Shown piece after piece: positions 1-7,218 of a stretch of DNA of 11,879 nucleotides. Position 1 is the first letter of the stretch. Every line of letters starts with the position of its first letter. The notes under the pieces were generated by a model, which saw only the letters and a list, made by a program, of their open reading frames with translations, was not told the DNA's origin and searched no databases. A program made the translations under genes and the position numbers. The stretch is taken from the NCBI GenBank assembly GCA_011064905.1, contig JAAKFW010000027.1:1-11879 (forward strand). The letters run 5' to 3'. Origin of the DNA: Candidatus Anoxychlamydiales bacterium (GTDB taxonomy: Bacteria > Chlamydiota > Chlamydiia > Chlamydiales > SM23-39).

Positions 1-1210
1 GGGAGGAATCGCTGTTTGGGTAAAAAATGCTTTTGGAAAAAAAATTGGACTCTTAGCTATTTGGCTTCAATGGACTTATATGAACATTGCAATGATAGCT
101 ATGCTATATTTTATATCCGCATCTCTTAGTTTTGTATTTGCACCAGAGCTTGCTAATAATAAAGCTTATCTCATCTCTATGAACTTGATTTTGATATGGG
201 TTTTTACCTTTATAAATTTAAAAGGTCTTAAAATTTCCACAAAAATATCTATGACATTTTTTATTATTGGTATTTTGATTCCTGCTATTTTAATCATTGT
301 CCTTGGCATTATATATGTAATAGAAGCAAAACCAATTCAAGTTGATACAACTCTAAGTATCAAAAATTATTTGCCGGATTTTCATATTACAACTTTAGTT
401 ATTTTAGTAGGTTTCATGAGAGCCTTTGGAGGAATAGAGGGTTCTGCTGTACACGCAAATAGTGTGGATAATCCTAAAAAAAACTATCCTTTAGCTATCT
501 TTTTCGCTGTATCAGTTGGATTTTTAATAAATATTTTAGGATCGATGTCTCTTGCCTTTGTTATACCGCAAAAAGATATTTCTCTAATTGGTGGTCTTAT
601 GAATGCTTTTAGCATCTATTTCACAAAATATAATCTTAAATATTTGATTCCTCTTTTAGGACTTTTAGTTGCTATTGGTCAAATGGGAGGGTTTTCAACA
701 TGGTTAGCCGGACCTGTCAAAGGGCTTTTAGAGACTGCAAAAGAGGGGGAGCTTCCTCCTTTTTTTCAAAAAGTTAATAAAAATAGTATGCCATCTAACT
801 TAATGCTGATACAGGCTATTGTAATTTCTATATCTAGCACTATTTTCCTTCTAATTAGTACTAGCATTAATATGTCATTTTGGATATCTGTCGCTCTTTC
901 CATGATGATATATGTCTCTATGTATTTTTTGATGATTCTATCTTGTCTCTATCTAAGATATAAAAAACCTGATATTCAAAGAATTTATAAAATACCTTTT
1001 AAAACTTTTGGGCTTTGGTTTGTTACTATCCTTGGGATGATGACTATGGTTTTTGCGTTTGTAATGGCTTTAATTCCTCCTTCTCAACTAGAAAAAGAAG
1101 GATCCTTAAAATATTTTTTAATTTTAATAATTTCAATAGCCGTAATTTACATTATCCCGTTTTTTATCCATAGATTAAAAAAAGATTCCTGGAATGTTAA
1201 AATAAAATAA
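1..1210 (+). CDS. APC-family amino-acid antiporter, GadC-like, 5' end missing
   Basis: Inner-membrane amino-acid exchanger of the APC superfamily, closest by eye to the glutamate/GABA antiporter (GadC) group. The reading frame is already open at base 2 (GGIAVW...) and runs to TAA at 1208-1210, giving 402 visible residues. The ATG at 80 is internal, because the residues before it align with the downstream paralogue. Visible family features are a GGIAVW segment, about ten remaining hydrophobic helices, the block GPVKGLLETAKEGELPPFF, and LRYKKPDIQRIYKIP near the last helices. The C-terminal tail after the last helix is short and basic (HRLKKDSWNVKIK). E. coli GadC has a longer tail that plugs the pore at neutral pH; nothing similar is seen here. 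The gene is a tandem duplicate of the next one, so substrate specificity may have diverged. Family assignment is firm; the substrate is inferred only. Confidence 0.85.
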   Translation, partial: GGIAVWVKNAFGKKIGLLAIWLQWTYMNIAMIAMLYFISASLSFVFAPELANNKAYLISMNLILIWVFTFINLKGLKISTKISMTFFIIGILIPAILIIVLGIIYVIEAKPIQVDTTLSIKNYLPDFHITTLVILVGFMRAFGGIEGSAVHANSVDNPKKNYPLAIFFAVSVGFLINILGSMSLAFVIPQKDISLIGGLMNAFSIYFTKYNLKYLIPLLGLLVAIGQMGGFSTWLAGPVKGLLETAKEGELPPFFQKVNKNSMPSNLMLIQAIVISISSTIFLLISTSINMSFWISVALSMMIYVSMYFLMILSCLYLRYKKPDIQRIYKIPFKTFGLWFVTILGMMTMVFAFVMALIPPSQLEKEGSLKYFLILIISIAVIYIIPFFIHRLKKDSWNVKIK

Positions 1211-1223
1211 ATTTCTCGTTTTT

Positions 1224-1250
1224 TTGACAAATTATTTTTTTTCATATAAA
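1224..1250 (+). promoter_or_regulatory. Possible sigma70-type promoter for the second antiporter gene
   Basis: A perfect -35 box TTGACA lies at 1224-1229, in the 70-base gap between the two antiporter genes. TATAAA at 1245-1250 could be the -10 box, although the 15-base spacer is shorter than ideal; overlapping ATAAAT gives 16. Transcription would start near 1257, inside the AGGAAGGA stretch. If real, it would let the downstream copy be expressed separately from the upstream one. The evidence is only sequence matching in an AT-rich gap. Confidence 0.4.
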
Positions 1251-1280
1251 TATAGGAAGGAACAGGTTAATATTTCTCAT

Positions 1281-2693
1281 ATGAAAAAAAGAAAATCGAT
1301 GAGCTTATTTTATTTGATAATGGTCTCTTCTGCATTAGTTATCTCTATTAGAAATCTTCCAACAATTGCAGCTTCTCAGTTTCAGATGCTTTTTTTTGGT
1401 TTAGTTGCAACTATAGTATTTTTAATTCCAAGCGCTTTGGTATCAGCTGAACTTGCTACTGGTTGGCCTAAAATGGGAGGAATAGCTGTTTGGACAAAAG
1501 AAGCTTTTGGAAAGAAATGGGGGCTTGTTGCAAGTTGGCTTCAATGGATTTATGCGATTATTAGTGTTATTTCAATGCTTTTTTTCGTTTCCGCTTCTTT
1601 TGCATATATATTTGATAAAAATTTAGCTGATAACAAAGTATACATGTTAGTTTCTGAGCTTGTTTTAATCTGGGCTTTTACCTTTATAAATTTAAAAGGA
1701 TTAAAAATTTCAAAAATTGTATCTACAGTAGGATATTTAGTAGGAGTTTTTTTTCCAGCAATTTTGATTATAATTTTATCAGTTATATATATATGGCAAG
1801 GTAATCCTATCAACTTAGATTTATCATTAACTAAAAAAAATATTTTCCCTGATTTTAGTAATATTTCGTCTCTTGTATTGTTTATTGGCTTTATAAGAGC
1901 TGTTGCGGGAATCGAAGTTTCTGCTGCTCATGCTAATAGCGTTGAAAATCCTAAGAAAAATTATCCAATAGCTCTTTTTATTGTTGTTGTATTTGTTTTG
2001 ATAATTAATATTTTAGGTTCTATGGCAGTAGCTGTTGTAGTTCCTTTAAATGATCTAAGTCTGAGCGCTGGAGTTATGGAAGCTTTTTTACATATTTTTC
2101 AAAAGTTTAAGCTAACGTTTTTTTTACCTTTGATTGCTCTTTTAGTAGCAGTCGGTCAGGCAGGAGGGTTTAGTTCTTGGCTTTTAGGACCTGTAAAAGG
2201 TCTTTTAGTTGTTGCAAAAGACGGGGAATTGCCTCCATTTTTTCAAAAGGTTAATAAAAATAATGTTCCTGTAAATTTAATGATCATTCAAGCAATTATT
2301 ATCTCAATTTTAGGGACTTTTTTCTTGCTCTTCACGTCATCTATCGATGTAGCATTTTGGATATCTGTCGCTCTTTCAATGTTAATTTATGCTGCTATGT
2401 ATATTTTGATGTATTTATCTGGGCTATACCTTAGATATAAAAAACCTAATGTTAAAAGATCATTTAAGATACCTGGAAAAAATTTCGGTATAATAATTGT
2501 TTCGACAATCGGAATAATTGCCATGGCTCTATCTTTTATAATTGCATTTTTCCCTCCAGCTGAATTCCCCACTCAACAGCGAAAATTATATTTTTCGATC
2601 TTAATTATTGGCATCATCGTTGTTTTTGCATTGCCATTTATTATTAACGCTTTTAAAAAACCTCATTGGATAGCAAGGAAAAAAGATAAATAA
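1281..2693 (+). CDS. APC-family amino-acid antiporter, GadC-like
   Basis: A 470-residue polytopic membrane protein with about 12 hydrophobic helices, in the GadC-like branch of the APC superfamily, likely exchanging amino acids across the inner membrane. Landmarks are SIRNLPTIAA in helix 1, KMGGIAVWTKEAFGKKWG, FIRAVAGIEVSAAHANSVENP in the middle, GPVKGLLVVAKDGELPPFFQK and LRYKKPNVKRSFKIPGKNFG. The start is placed at ATG 1281 (MKKRKSMSLF), since helix 1 follows directly. An upstream in-frame TTG at 1224 sits inside a promoter-like TTGACA and would add a non-conserved leader. Purine-rich AGGAAGGA at 1254-1261 and AGG at 1264-1266 precede the ATG but are rather distant. The protein is very similar along its length to the upstream partial gene. 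It ends about 15 residues after the last helix, so it lacks a GadC-style C-terminal plug. Substrate unknown; glutamate/GABA or another amino-acid pair is possible. Confidence 0.88.
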   Translation: MKKRKSMSLFYLIMVSSALVISIRNLPTIAASQFQMLFFGLVATIVFLIPSALVSAELATGWPKMGGIAVWTKEAFGKKWGLVASWLQWIYAIISVISMLFFVSASFAYIFDKNLADNKVYMLVSELVLIWAFTFINLKGLKISKIVSTVGYLVGVFFPAILIIILSVIYIWQGNPINLDLSLTKKNIFPDFSNISSLVLFIGFIRAVAGIEVSAAHANSVENPKKNYPIALFIVVVFVLIINILGSMAVAVVVPLNDLSLSAGVMEAFLHIFQKFKLTFFLPLIALLVAVGQAGGFSSWLLGPVKGLLVVAKDGELPPFFQKVNKNNVPVNLMIIQAIIISILGTFFLLFTSSIDVAFWISVALSMLIYAAMYILMYLSGLYLRYKKPNVKRSFKIPGKNFGIIIVSTIGIIAMALSFIIAFFPPAEFPTQQRKLYFSILIIGIIVVFALPFIINAFKKPHWIARKKDK

Positions 2694-2834
2694 AAAATTA
2701 ATTTATTTAAAAATTAAACAATTGTTATTGCAACCATCTATCGAAGCTGAATCTATGAAAAAACTTTAAGGAGAATGGATTTTTATATTTTTAGTTTTAT
2801 ATATTTTTTAATATTCGAAAAATACTCTAAAACA

Positions 2835-2859
2835 AAGGGAAAGTTAAAAACTTCCCCTT
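2835..2859. terminator. Hairpin terminator between convergent genes
   Basis: The arm AAGGGAAAGTT (2835-2845) pairs with AACTTCCCCTT (2849-2859) across an AAA loop, 11 positions with one A-C mismatch. Downstream on the plus strand is the T-rich run AAATTTTAATTTTTG, suited to ending the antiporter transcript. On the minus strand the hairpin lies about 28 bases past the stop of the outer-membrane protein gene and is followed by CTTTGTTTT, so it may serve both genes. The rest of the 193-base gap shows only AT-rich sequence. Confidence 0.65.
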
Positions 2860-2886
2860 AAATTTTAATTTTTGTCTTGAATTTTA

Positions 2887-4083
2887 CTAAAAATCAAATC
2901 TAGCAGATACTGTAAGACCATGCAAATAAAAATCGCCAGGTTTTACTTCGGTTGCGATCGCAGTTAATGCACCTAAATATCCCATAAAATTAGTTTTAGC
3001 ATATCTTTGAGCTTCATATGCTACAGATAAATCCATATGCCACTGATTTTTTGTAAAATAAGAACCCCAACCCAAACCTAACTGGAATTCTTCAACATCT
3101 CTTAAAATTTTTTTGTCCATTTTGTTGAATGTAAAAGGAAAAAGAATAGTTTGTCCATCAGGAATTTCATTCCCATTACCTTTTATTTCATTATCTGCAT
3201 ATAATAAACTAATAGCTCCATATCCAAAGATTCTAAAACCTTTGTAAATCAAATAGTTGCTTCCAAGTCCAAATCTAGGTCCTATTGCCCAAGAATCATT
3301 TTTTATTGAAACTTCTTGCAGTAAAATAGCTCCAGATTCGATTACATTTATTGTAAGATTATATCTTTGATCAAGAAAGTGAATAGATCCTCCAATAAAA
3401 GGTCTTGCTATTAGATTTGTTCCTAAATAATATGACCTTGCTAATTCTAGATCAACTTTATCAAAATCAGCTTTCCATTTAGCTGTTACGTCTCCTTCAA
3501 TTTCATTGAGGGGGTGCGTATCTGACACCAAAAAAAACCATTGGGTTAAAAATAAATCATTATTATCTCTTGTTGGAGGGGTATAACTCGTAGTTTTATT
3601 TTCATGAATTCTGGTATACTGTGAAAATAAATCCCAATTGTCATGATTAAAGCTTACTCCTAAACCCACTTTAAAACCAGGCACATAATCAAATTTGAAT
3701 ATCGCAGAATCAAATTGATTGGGGTAAGTACTATCAATTTTACTCACTCCTAAATCTAATTGATCTGATGAAACGTTCCAATAAATAAAGCTTCCAGTGA
3801 CAAATGCATCAAAACCTTCGCAAACATCTATTCTTCCAGGGGCGCTGTAAGCTTTTGGAAATTCATTTTCACAAATTGGATATCCTTGATCAAAAGTAAT
3901 ATTTTTTTCATCTTCTGTGCAATACTCGTCGCAAGTGCTTGGCACTGAGTCTACTTGAGCGACATATGAAATTTTCTGTTCCTTTTGTAGAAGTTTTGAA
4001 ATATCTTGTTTTCTACCATACAAAAATATTGTAGCTATCATAATAAGAGGAAGTAGTAGTGTAACTTTTTTTAATGATTTCAT
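2887..4083 (-). CDS. Outer-membrane beta-barrel protein, Lpg1974/chlamydial MOMP-like
   Basis: A 398-residue secreted protein that most likely forms a beta-barrel pore in the outer membrane, of the type called Legionella_OMP/Lpg1974-like or MOMP-like in environmental Chlamydiae. A hydrophobic signal-like segment (about residues 7-22) follows a basic start, MKSLKKVT. The mature part has alternating aromatic and polar strands such as FDAFVTGSFIYWNV, FKVGLGVSFNHDNWDLFSQYTR, AIGPRFGLGSNYLIYKGFRIFGYGAISLLYA and a terminal strand LTVSARFDF ending in Phe, the usual barrel C-terminus. All four cysteines (51, 55, 71, 88) lie in the N-terminal segment before the barrel. AGGA at 4091-4094 stands 7 bases before the ATG, supporting this start. 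The gene is monocistronic by context, with its own promoter and a convergent neighbour. Family placement is from overall pattern, not a search. Confidence 0.75.
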   Translation of the reverse strand: MKSLKKVTLLLPLIMIATIFLYGRKQDISKLLQKEQKISYVAQVDSVPSTCDEYCTEDEKNITFDQGYPICENEFPKAYSAPGRIDVCEGFDAFVTGSFIYWNVSSDQLDLGVSKIDSTYPNQFDSAIFKFDYVPGFKVGLGVSFNHDNWDLFSQYTRIHENKTTSYTPPTRDNNDLFLTQWFFLVSDTHPLNEIEGDVTAKWKADFDKVDLELARSYYLGTNLIARPFIGGSIHFLDQRYNLTINVIESGAILLQEVSIKNDSWAIGPRFGLGSNYLIYKGFRIFGYGAISLLYADNEIKGNGNEIPDGQTILFPFTFNKMDKKILRDVEEFQLGLGWGSYFTKNQWHMDLSVAYEAQRYAKTNFMGYLGALTAIATEVKPGDFYLHGLTVSARFDF

Positions 4084-4123
4084 TTTTTTTTCCTAATATT
4101 TACATGTGTTTATCTAATTTTTA

Positions 4124-4153
4124 TGTATATTGATAATGTATAATATTTGTCAA
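4124..4153 (-). promoter_or_regulatory. Sigma70-like promoter of the outer-membrane protein gene
   Basis: Read on the minus strand, a perfect -35 TTGACA (4153-4148) is followed after 18 bases by TATACA (4129-4124). The predicted transcription start near 4117 leaves a leader of about 34 bases, which contains the AGGA ribosome-binding site. This is the best promoter match in the window and suits an abundantly made surface protein. Confidence 0.6.
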
Positions 4154-4417
4154 AAACTATTTATTTTTTATAAAAGTTATAAATATTTATAATTAAGTTG
4201 AGTTTTTATTTACTTTCTTTGGGATGTTTCTTCTTATATTCGTTTTTCATCACTTATCGATGGTTTTAAAGTGGGTAAAAATCTTGAGCTTTTACTGGGG
4301 AATTAATTATAGCGTTGAGGTTTGGATTCGTTTTGCTTAAATTCTTTTTAGGATAAATAGCTTTTAGGGGCTAAGAAAAAATAAATGATCAAAACTACCC
4401 TAGTTTCTGAGGAATAA
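4154..4417. other. AT-rich stretch without a recognised gene
   Basis: Between the outer-membrane protein promoter and the transposase remains, stops interrupt all frames. The longest plus-strand frame (ATG 4224 to stop 4338-4340, 38 codons) has no recognisable features. ATG 4385 begins ten codons ending in TAA at 4415-4417, directly upstream of and in the same frame as the transposase-like fragment, so it may be its decayed start. I see no RNA gene or clear inverted repeats here. Confidence 0.4.
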
Positions 4418-4825
4418 TTTTATAATTCCATTCATTCTGAAATTTATACCTTTTTAAGTTCAGAGTTTCAATTTGTTTTTTTGTTGTTTCTATACCAGTT
4501 TTATATTGCCTTAAATCCAACTGAGCTTTTATTTTTAACCGTGCTCAAATCATCTGAAAGAACAATGGCCATGCATCGTAAAAAACATTGCTCTTACGAA
4601 TCCTCCTAGCGAAATCAAAGATTTATATATTGAAGATCGAGGTTATCCTTCAACCGCTCTTTTTTTTATATCCATATTAAGAAAGATTTTATCATGAGAT
4701 GTGGCTCTGCTTTTTTATCCGAAATTACTAATAGAGTTAAACAAGGATGTAAAGATAAAATCATTCTTCATAAAAAAATATTTCCCTTATCTTTTACACT
4801 ACTCAAGCTTTTATTATTAGTTTAG
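4418..4825 (+). pseudogene. Degenerate IS4-type transposase fragment
   Basis: Remains of a DDE transposase in more than one reading frame. From about 4578 to 4665 one frame gives LTNPPSEIKDLYIEDRGYPS followed by TALFF. The DRGYPS block is typical of the second catalytic Asp region of IS4-family enzymes. A frameshift between about 4665 and 4676 moves the match to a second frame, IKKDFIMRCGSAFLSEITNR then VKQGCKDKIILHKK, which stops at TAG 4823-4825. Upstream, 4418-4609 stays open in the second frame (FYNSIHSEIYTFLSSEF..., stopping at TAG 4607-4609) and may be an N-terminal piece, but I cannot confirm that. The first catalytic Asp and the Y-R-E-K region around the catalytic Glu are not found, so the copy is truncated and cannot be active. 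No terminal repeats were recognised. The core region is well supported; the outer limits are estimates. Confidence 0.65.
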
Positions 4826-4913
4826 AGCTTTTTTTTGAAAATAACTCAGATCTTTTGCATAAAATTAAGGATTAGTTTAAAAATATAAAAGAAAATTATA
4901 AAAAGGCAAAAAA

Positions 4914-5666
4914 ATGCAATTTGAAAAAAGTAAGCTTCAATGGGTTGAGTATGATCTTTTAAAAGATCATCTTATAATAGATGCAAAAACATATCTTCGC
5001 CATGGCGGTGCTAGTGAAGATAAATTTCTTAGTTTAAATTTATCAAATCAAGTTGGGGACTCTCCAGATAGTGTTAAAATGAATAGAGATCTAATTAAAC
5101 AAGATCTTCAAACCGCAAACCTTATTTTTGCTAATCAAATTCACTCTAATTATGTTGTAGAAATAACAAAAGATAGTCTTGATAAAATAGCTGATGCTGA
5201 CGCAATCGTCACAAAAGAAAAGGGTATAGCTCTTGCAATTACACATGCAGATTGCCAAGCTGGATTAATTTTTGATCCAGAAAATGAGATAATAGCAGCT
5301 GTTCACGCAGGTTTTAGAGGACTGATTAAAAATATTTATCAAAAAACTATAGATTTTATGAGAGATAGGTTTAACTCAAAACCTCAAAATATTGTAGCTT
5401 GTATATCAGCATCATTGTGTCCTAAACACTCAGAATTTAAAAATTATAAAAAAGAATTTCCTGAGAGTTTTTGGTCTTATAAAAAAGATAACTATAGCTT
5501 CGATCTATGGCTAATCGCTAAAGATCAATTAATGAAAGCAGGCTTAGAGGATAAAAATATAGAGTTTGCAAATGAATGCACCTATTGCAACGAAAAAGAT
5601 TATTTTTCTTTTAGAAAAGATAATAAAACCGGAAGAAATGCATCGGTTATTTGCTTAAAAAAATAG
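4914..5666 (+). CDS. pgeF: Peptidoglycan editing factor PgeF (YfiH/YlmD, DUF152 family)
   Basis: A 250-residue cytoplasmic metal-dependent enzyme of the family once called multicopper polyphenol oxidase or laccase-domain proteins. The E. coli member hydrolyses UDP-MurNAc-L-Ser and so removes cell-wall precursors carrying serine in place of alanine. Hallmarks in order are LRHGGAS (28-34), SLNLSNQVGDSP (40-51), the ligand His77 in NQIHSN, DADAIVTKEKGIALAITHADC with Cys114, VHAGFRG with His131, and the C-terminal ECTYCNEKDYFSFRKDNKTGR block (221-241). All three expected metal ligands (His, Cys, His) are therefore present. AAAAGG at 4901-4906 lies 7 bases before the ATG. The usual GPSI-type segment reads SASLCPKH here. 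The gene stands alone, downstream of the transposase wreck and 11 bases from a convergent gene, with no clear hairpin terminator between them. Family very confident; in vivo substrate inferred. Confidence 0.9.
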   Translation: MQFEKSKLQWVEYDLLKDHLIIDAKTYLRHGGASEDKFLSLNLSNQVGDSPDSVKMNRDLIKQDLQTANLIFANQIHSNYVVEITKDSLDKIADADAIVTKEKGIALAITHADCQAGLIFDPENEIIAAVHAGFRGLIKNIYQKTIDFMRDRFNSKPQNIVACISASLCPKHSEFKNYKKEFPESFWSYKKDNYSFDLWLIAKDQLMKAGLEDKNIEFANECTYCNEKDYFSFRKDNKTGRNASVICLKK

Positions 5667-5677
5667 AGATGTTTTTT

Positions 5678-5953
5678 TTATTCAACCAGGGAGTCTTTAG
5701 GATCAAAATAATATGGATCAATTGCGGTGCACTCCACATTTTTTATTGGGGGAAATCCATTTTTTAACATAGATCTAATTCGACTTTCTTGAGGCAAATT
5801 ATTAGATGTCCTTAAAGCCTGAAATGTACCTTTGCAACAATAGGTCACTCCACTGAAAGGATCTTTTATTTCTACTTTTATTTCTTGCTGAGTATTTGCA
5901 GCGATAGCTACCGGGGAAACCCATTGTTTTTTTTCTTCTACTGGTTGGACCAT
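5678..5953 (-). CDS. Hypothetical 91-residue protein downstream of sctT
   Basis: I do not recognise this protein. The start is set at ATG 5953 (MVQPVEEKKQWVSP), because AAGGAGG (5968-5962) lies 8 bases upstream, one of the strongest ribosome-binding sites in the window. The in-frame ATG at 5998 would add 15 residues, but it has no good site and its leader overlaps a hairpin. The product is small and soluble, without signal peptide or membrane helix. It has a central CC pair (GVTYCCKG), a further Cys near the C-terminus (NVECTAI) and an acidic, aromatic tail (DPYYFDPKDSLVE). It lies 136 bases after the T3SS gene sctT on the same strand. A weak -10-like TATACT (6051-6046) without a good -35 might give it a separate start. 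A T3SS link (chaperone, effector or small regulator) is possible but rests on position alone. Confidence 0.6.
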   Translation of the reverse strand: MVQPVEEKKQWVSPVAIAANTQQEIKVEIKDPFSGVTYCCKGTFQALRTSNNLPQESRIRSMLKNGFPPIKNVECTAIDPYYFDPKDSLVE

Positions 5954-5969
5954 ATCTCGTTCCTCCTTT

Positions 5970-5985
5970 ATGCTTTCTAAAGCAT
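5970..5985 (-). promoter_or_regulatory. Perfect hairpin abutting the ribosome-binding site of the 91-residue gene
   Basis: On the minus strand ATGCTTT-AG-AAAGCAT forms a 7-bp inverted repeat (in practice a shorter stem with a 4-base loop) that ends one base before the AAGGAGG site. It could be a leader structure affecting translation, or chance. It also contains codons of the longer, disfavoured start at 5998. Confidence 0.35.
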
Positions 5986-6089
5986 GAATTTTAAACATTA
6001 TTATGCCAATTATCCTTTTTATTTTAAATAAAAAAAAGTAATTTTAGTATAAAGTTTTTTCTAAATGTTAATTATCTGGAATGAAATTT

Positions 6090-6938
6090 TTATTTTACAG
6101 CAGCATGTTTTATTACATTTTCAATTGTTTTTAACCAAATACCAGATTCTTTGCCAAGCTGTTGCACTATATAGTACCAAGCCATAGCAAGCATAGCAAG
6201 ACCAACCCAAGATTTTAGCGGTATCCCCAAAAATACGATTTGAACATTTGGCGCCATTCTATTAGCTATACCTAAAAACATTTCAGCCATTAAAACTCCA
6301 ATTAAAGGTGGAGCTGCGAGCTGTATTGCCATTGATAATACATAGTTCAATAGTCCAACTAGAAGCTGCCACAGGGGGAGTTGCATGGAAAAAAAAGCAG
6401 GGTTTATTAATTTATCTATTGGAAGTAGATGATATGACATCCCAATAGCTTCAATAAAGAAAAAAGGCCCGCCAATAAAAAAGAAGACAGTTATTAGTAC
6501 ATAATTATAAAAAACACCAATCGGACCAGTTTGAGAGCTAGTTGTTGGATCTGTTACTTGCAATGATTGGGCTCCTCTCATATGATCGACAAGTGTTCCG
6601 GAAGTTTGTGCAATATAAAATGGAATAGTAACTAAAAGTCCTAAAATAAAACCAATCAGAATCTCTTTTAGTAAAAGAACTGCAAATCTGAGATCAAAAT
6701 ATATCTCAGCTTTCAAAGAAAGTAAAATTTGAGGAAGTAAGATTAGTAAAAGTGCAATAGATAACATCATTCTAACATTAGCAGGAGCTATTTTAGCTCC
6801 AAAAAAAGGGGCAATACCCACAATTGGTATAAGTCTTGCTAAACTTAAAAAAAAAGCAGATAAAACTGTAATAGGCTGCAAGTGAGTAAAAGATAAAAGT
6901 AAATTTAAATAACTATCTGTTATACTTGCCGCGTTCAT
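6090..6938 (-). CDS. sctT: T3SS export-gate protein SctT (YscT/FliR family)
   Basis: A 282-residue inner-membrane protein of the T3SS export gate. With SctR and SctS it forms the helical core through which substrates enter the secretion channel. It has about six to eight hydrophobic segments. Diagnostic blocks are FLSLARLIPIVGIAPFFG (30-47), LLKEILIGFILGLL (89-102), TSGTLVDHMRGAQSLQVTDP (112-131, the FliR/SctT polar loop), MAEMFLGIANRMAPN (217-231) and IVFLGIPLKSWVGL (234-247). Length is close to the family norm. Its ATG directly follows the TAG stop of sctS with no gap, so translation is probably coupled. It is the last T3SS gene of the operon; no strong hairpin terminator is visible after it, only an A/T palindrome near 6016-6034. 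Confidence 0.95.
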   Translation of the reverse strand: MNAASITDSYLNLLLSFTHLQPITVLSAFFLSLARLIPIVGIAPFFGAKIAPANVRMMLSIALLLILLPQILLSLKAEIYFDLRFAVLLLKEILIGFILGLLVTIPFYIAQTSGTLVDHMRGAQSLQVTDPTTSSQTGPIGVFYNYVLITVFFFIGGPFFFIEAIGMSYHLLPIDKLINPAFFSMQLPLWQLLVGLLNYVLSMAIQLAAPPLIGVLMAEMFLGIANRMAPNVQIVFLGIPLKSWVGLAMLAMAWYYIVQQLGKESGIWLKTIENVIKHAAVK

Positions 6939-7208
6939 CTAAGAGATCCAAGCGGGGAAGTTTTTAAAAATAGTATTTGCATATTGAACGATTTGAGAAC
7001 TTAACCAGCCACCTAAAAGCATTAATGTAACTACTACAGCAAAAAGTTTAACTGTAAAAGATAGAGTCTGCTCTTGAATTTGCGTAGCTGCTTGAAAGAC
7101 AGCAACTAAAAGTCCTAAAATCATACTAATAATAATTGGAGGGCCGGATAGTATTAAAATTAATATTAAAGCTTGATATGTGAGTTGATAAACTTCATTT
7201 TGAAACAT
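6939..7208 (-). CDS. sctS: T3SS export-gate protein SctS (YscS/FliQ family)
   Basis: An 89-residue membrane hairpin protein of the T3SS export gate, normally present in several copies around SctR and SctT. Two hydrophobic helices (about 12-38 and 54-74) flank the conserved loop FQAATQIQEQTLSFTVKL (38-55), which identifies the FliQ/SctS family. Length is typical. The gene begins 10 bases after sctR, with AGGAAAG a few bases ahead of the ATG. It ends immediately before the ATG of sctT. Confidence 0.95.
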   Translation of the reverse strand: MFQNEVYQLTYQALILILILSGPPIIISMILGLLVAVFQAATQIQEQTLSFTVKLFAVVVTLMLLGGWLSSQIVQYANTIFKNFPAWIS

Positions 7209-7218
7209 TTTTTCTTTC

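Noticed and set aside
80..82. ATG as start of the first antiporter gene
   Set aside because: The frame is open to the window edge and the residues before this ATG (GGIAVW and following) align with the downstream paralogue, so the ATG is internal.
1224..1280. TTG at 1224 as start of the second antiporter
   Set aside because: It lies within a TTGACA promoter-like box and would add a 19-residue leader lacking family similarity; ATG 1281 directly precedes helix 1.
1550..1813. Minus-strand open frame inside the second antiporter gene
   Set aside because: It lies wholly opposite a well-conserved membrane protein gene, with no ribosome-binding site or recognisable domain.
2387..2572. Minus-strand open frame of 61 codons
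   Set aside because: Antisense shadow of the C-terminal part of the same antiporter gene; no independent support.
2775..2861. Tiny plus-strand frame (28 codons) beginning right after AAGGAGA
   Set aside because: The ribosome-binding site touches the ATG with no spacing, the peptide is AT-driven (MDFYIFSFIYF...), and it runs through the terminator hairpin.
4224..4340. Plus-strand frame of 38 codons before the transposase remains
   Set aside because: No ribosome-binding site, no recognisable motif and no neighbour context; open frames this short occur by chance.
5954..5998. Upstream ATG 5998 for the 91-residue gene
   Set aside because: Its nearest AGGA-like site is 14 bases away, while ATG 5953 has AAGGAGG at ideal spacing.
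4084..5998. A new defence or mobile system around the transposase fragment
   Set aside because: The only mobile-element trace is a dead transposase piece; the neighbours are an outer-membrane protein, pgeF and one small unknown gene, with no nuclease, toxin-antitoxin or integrase features.
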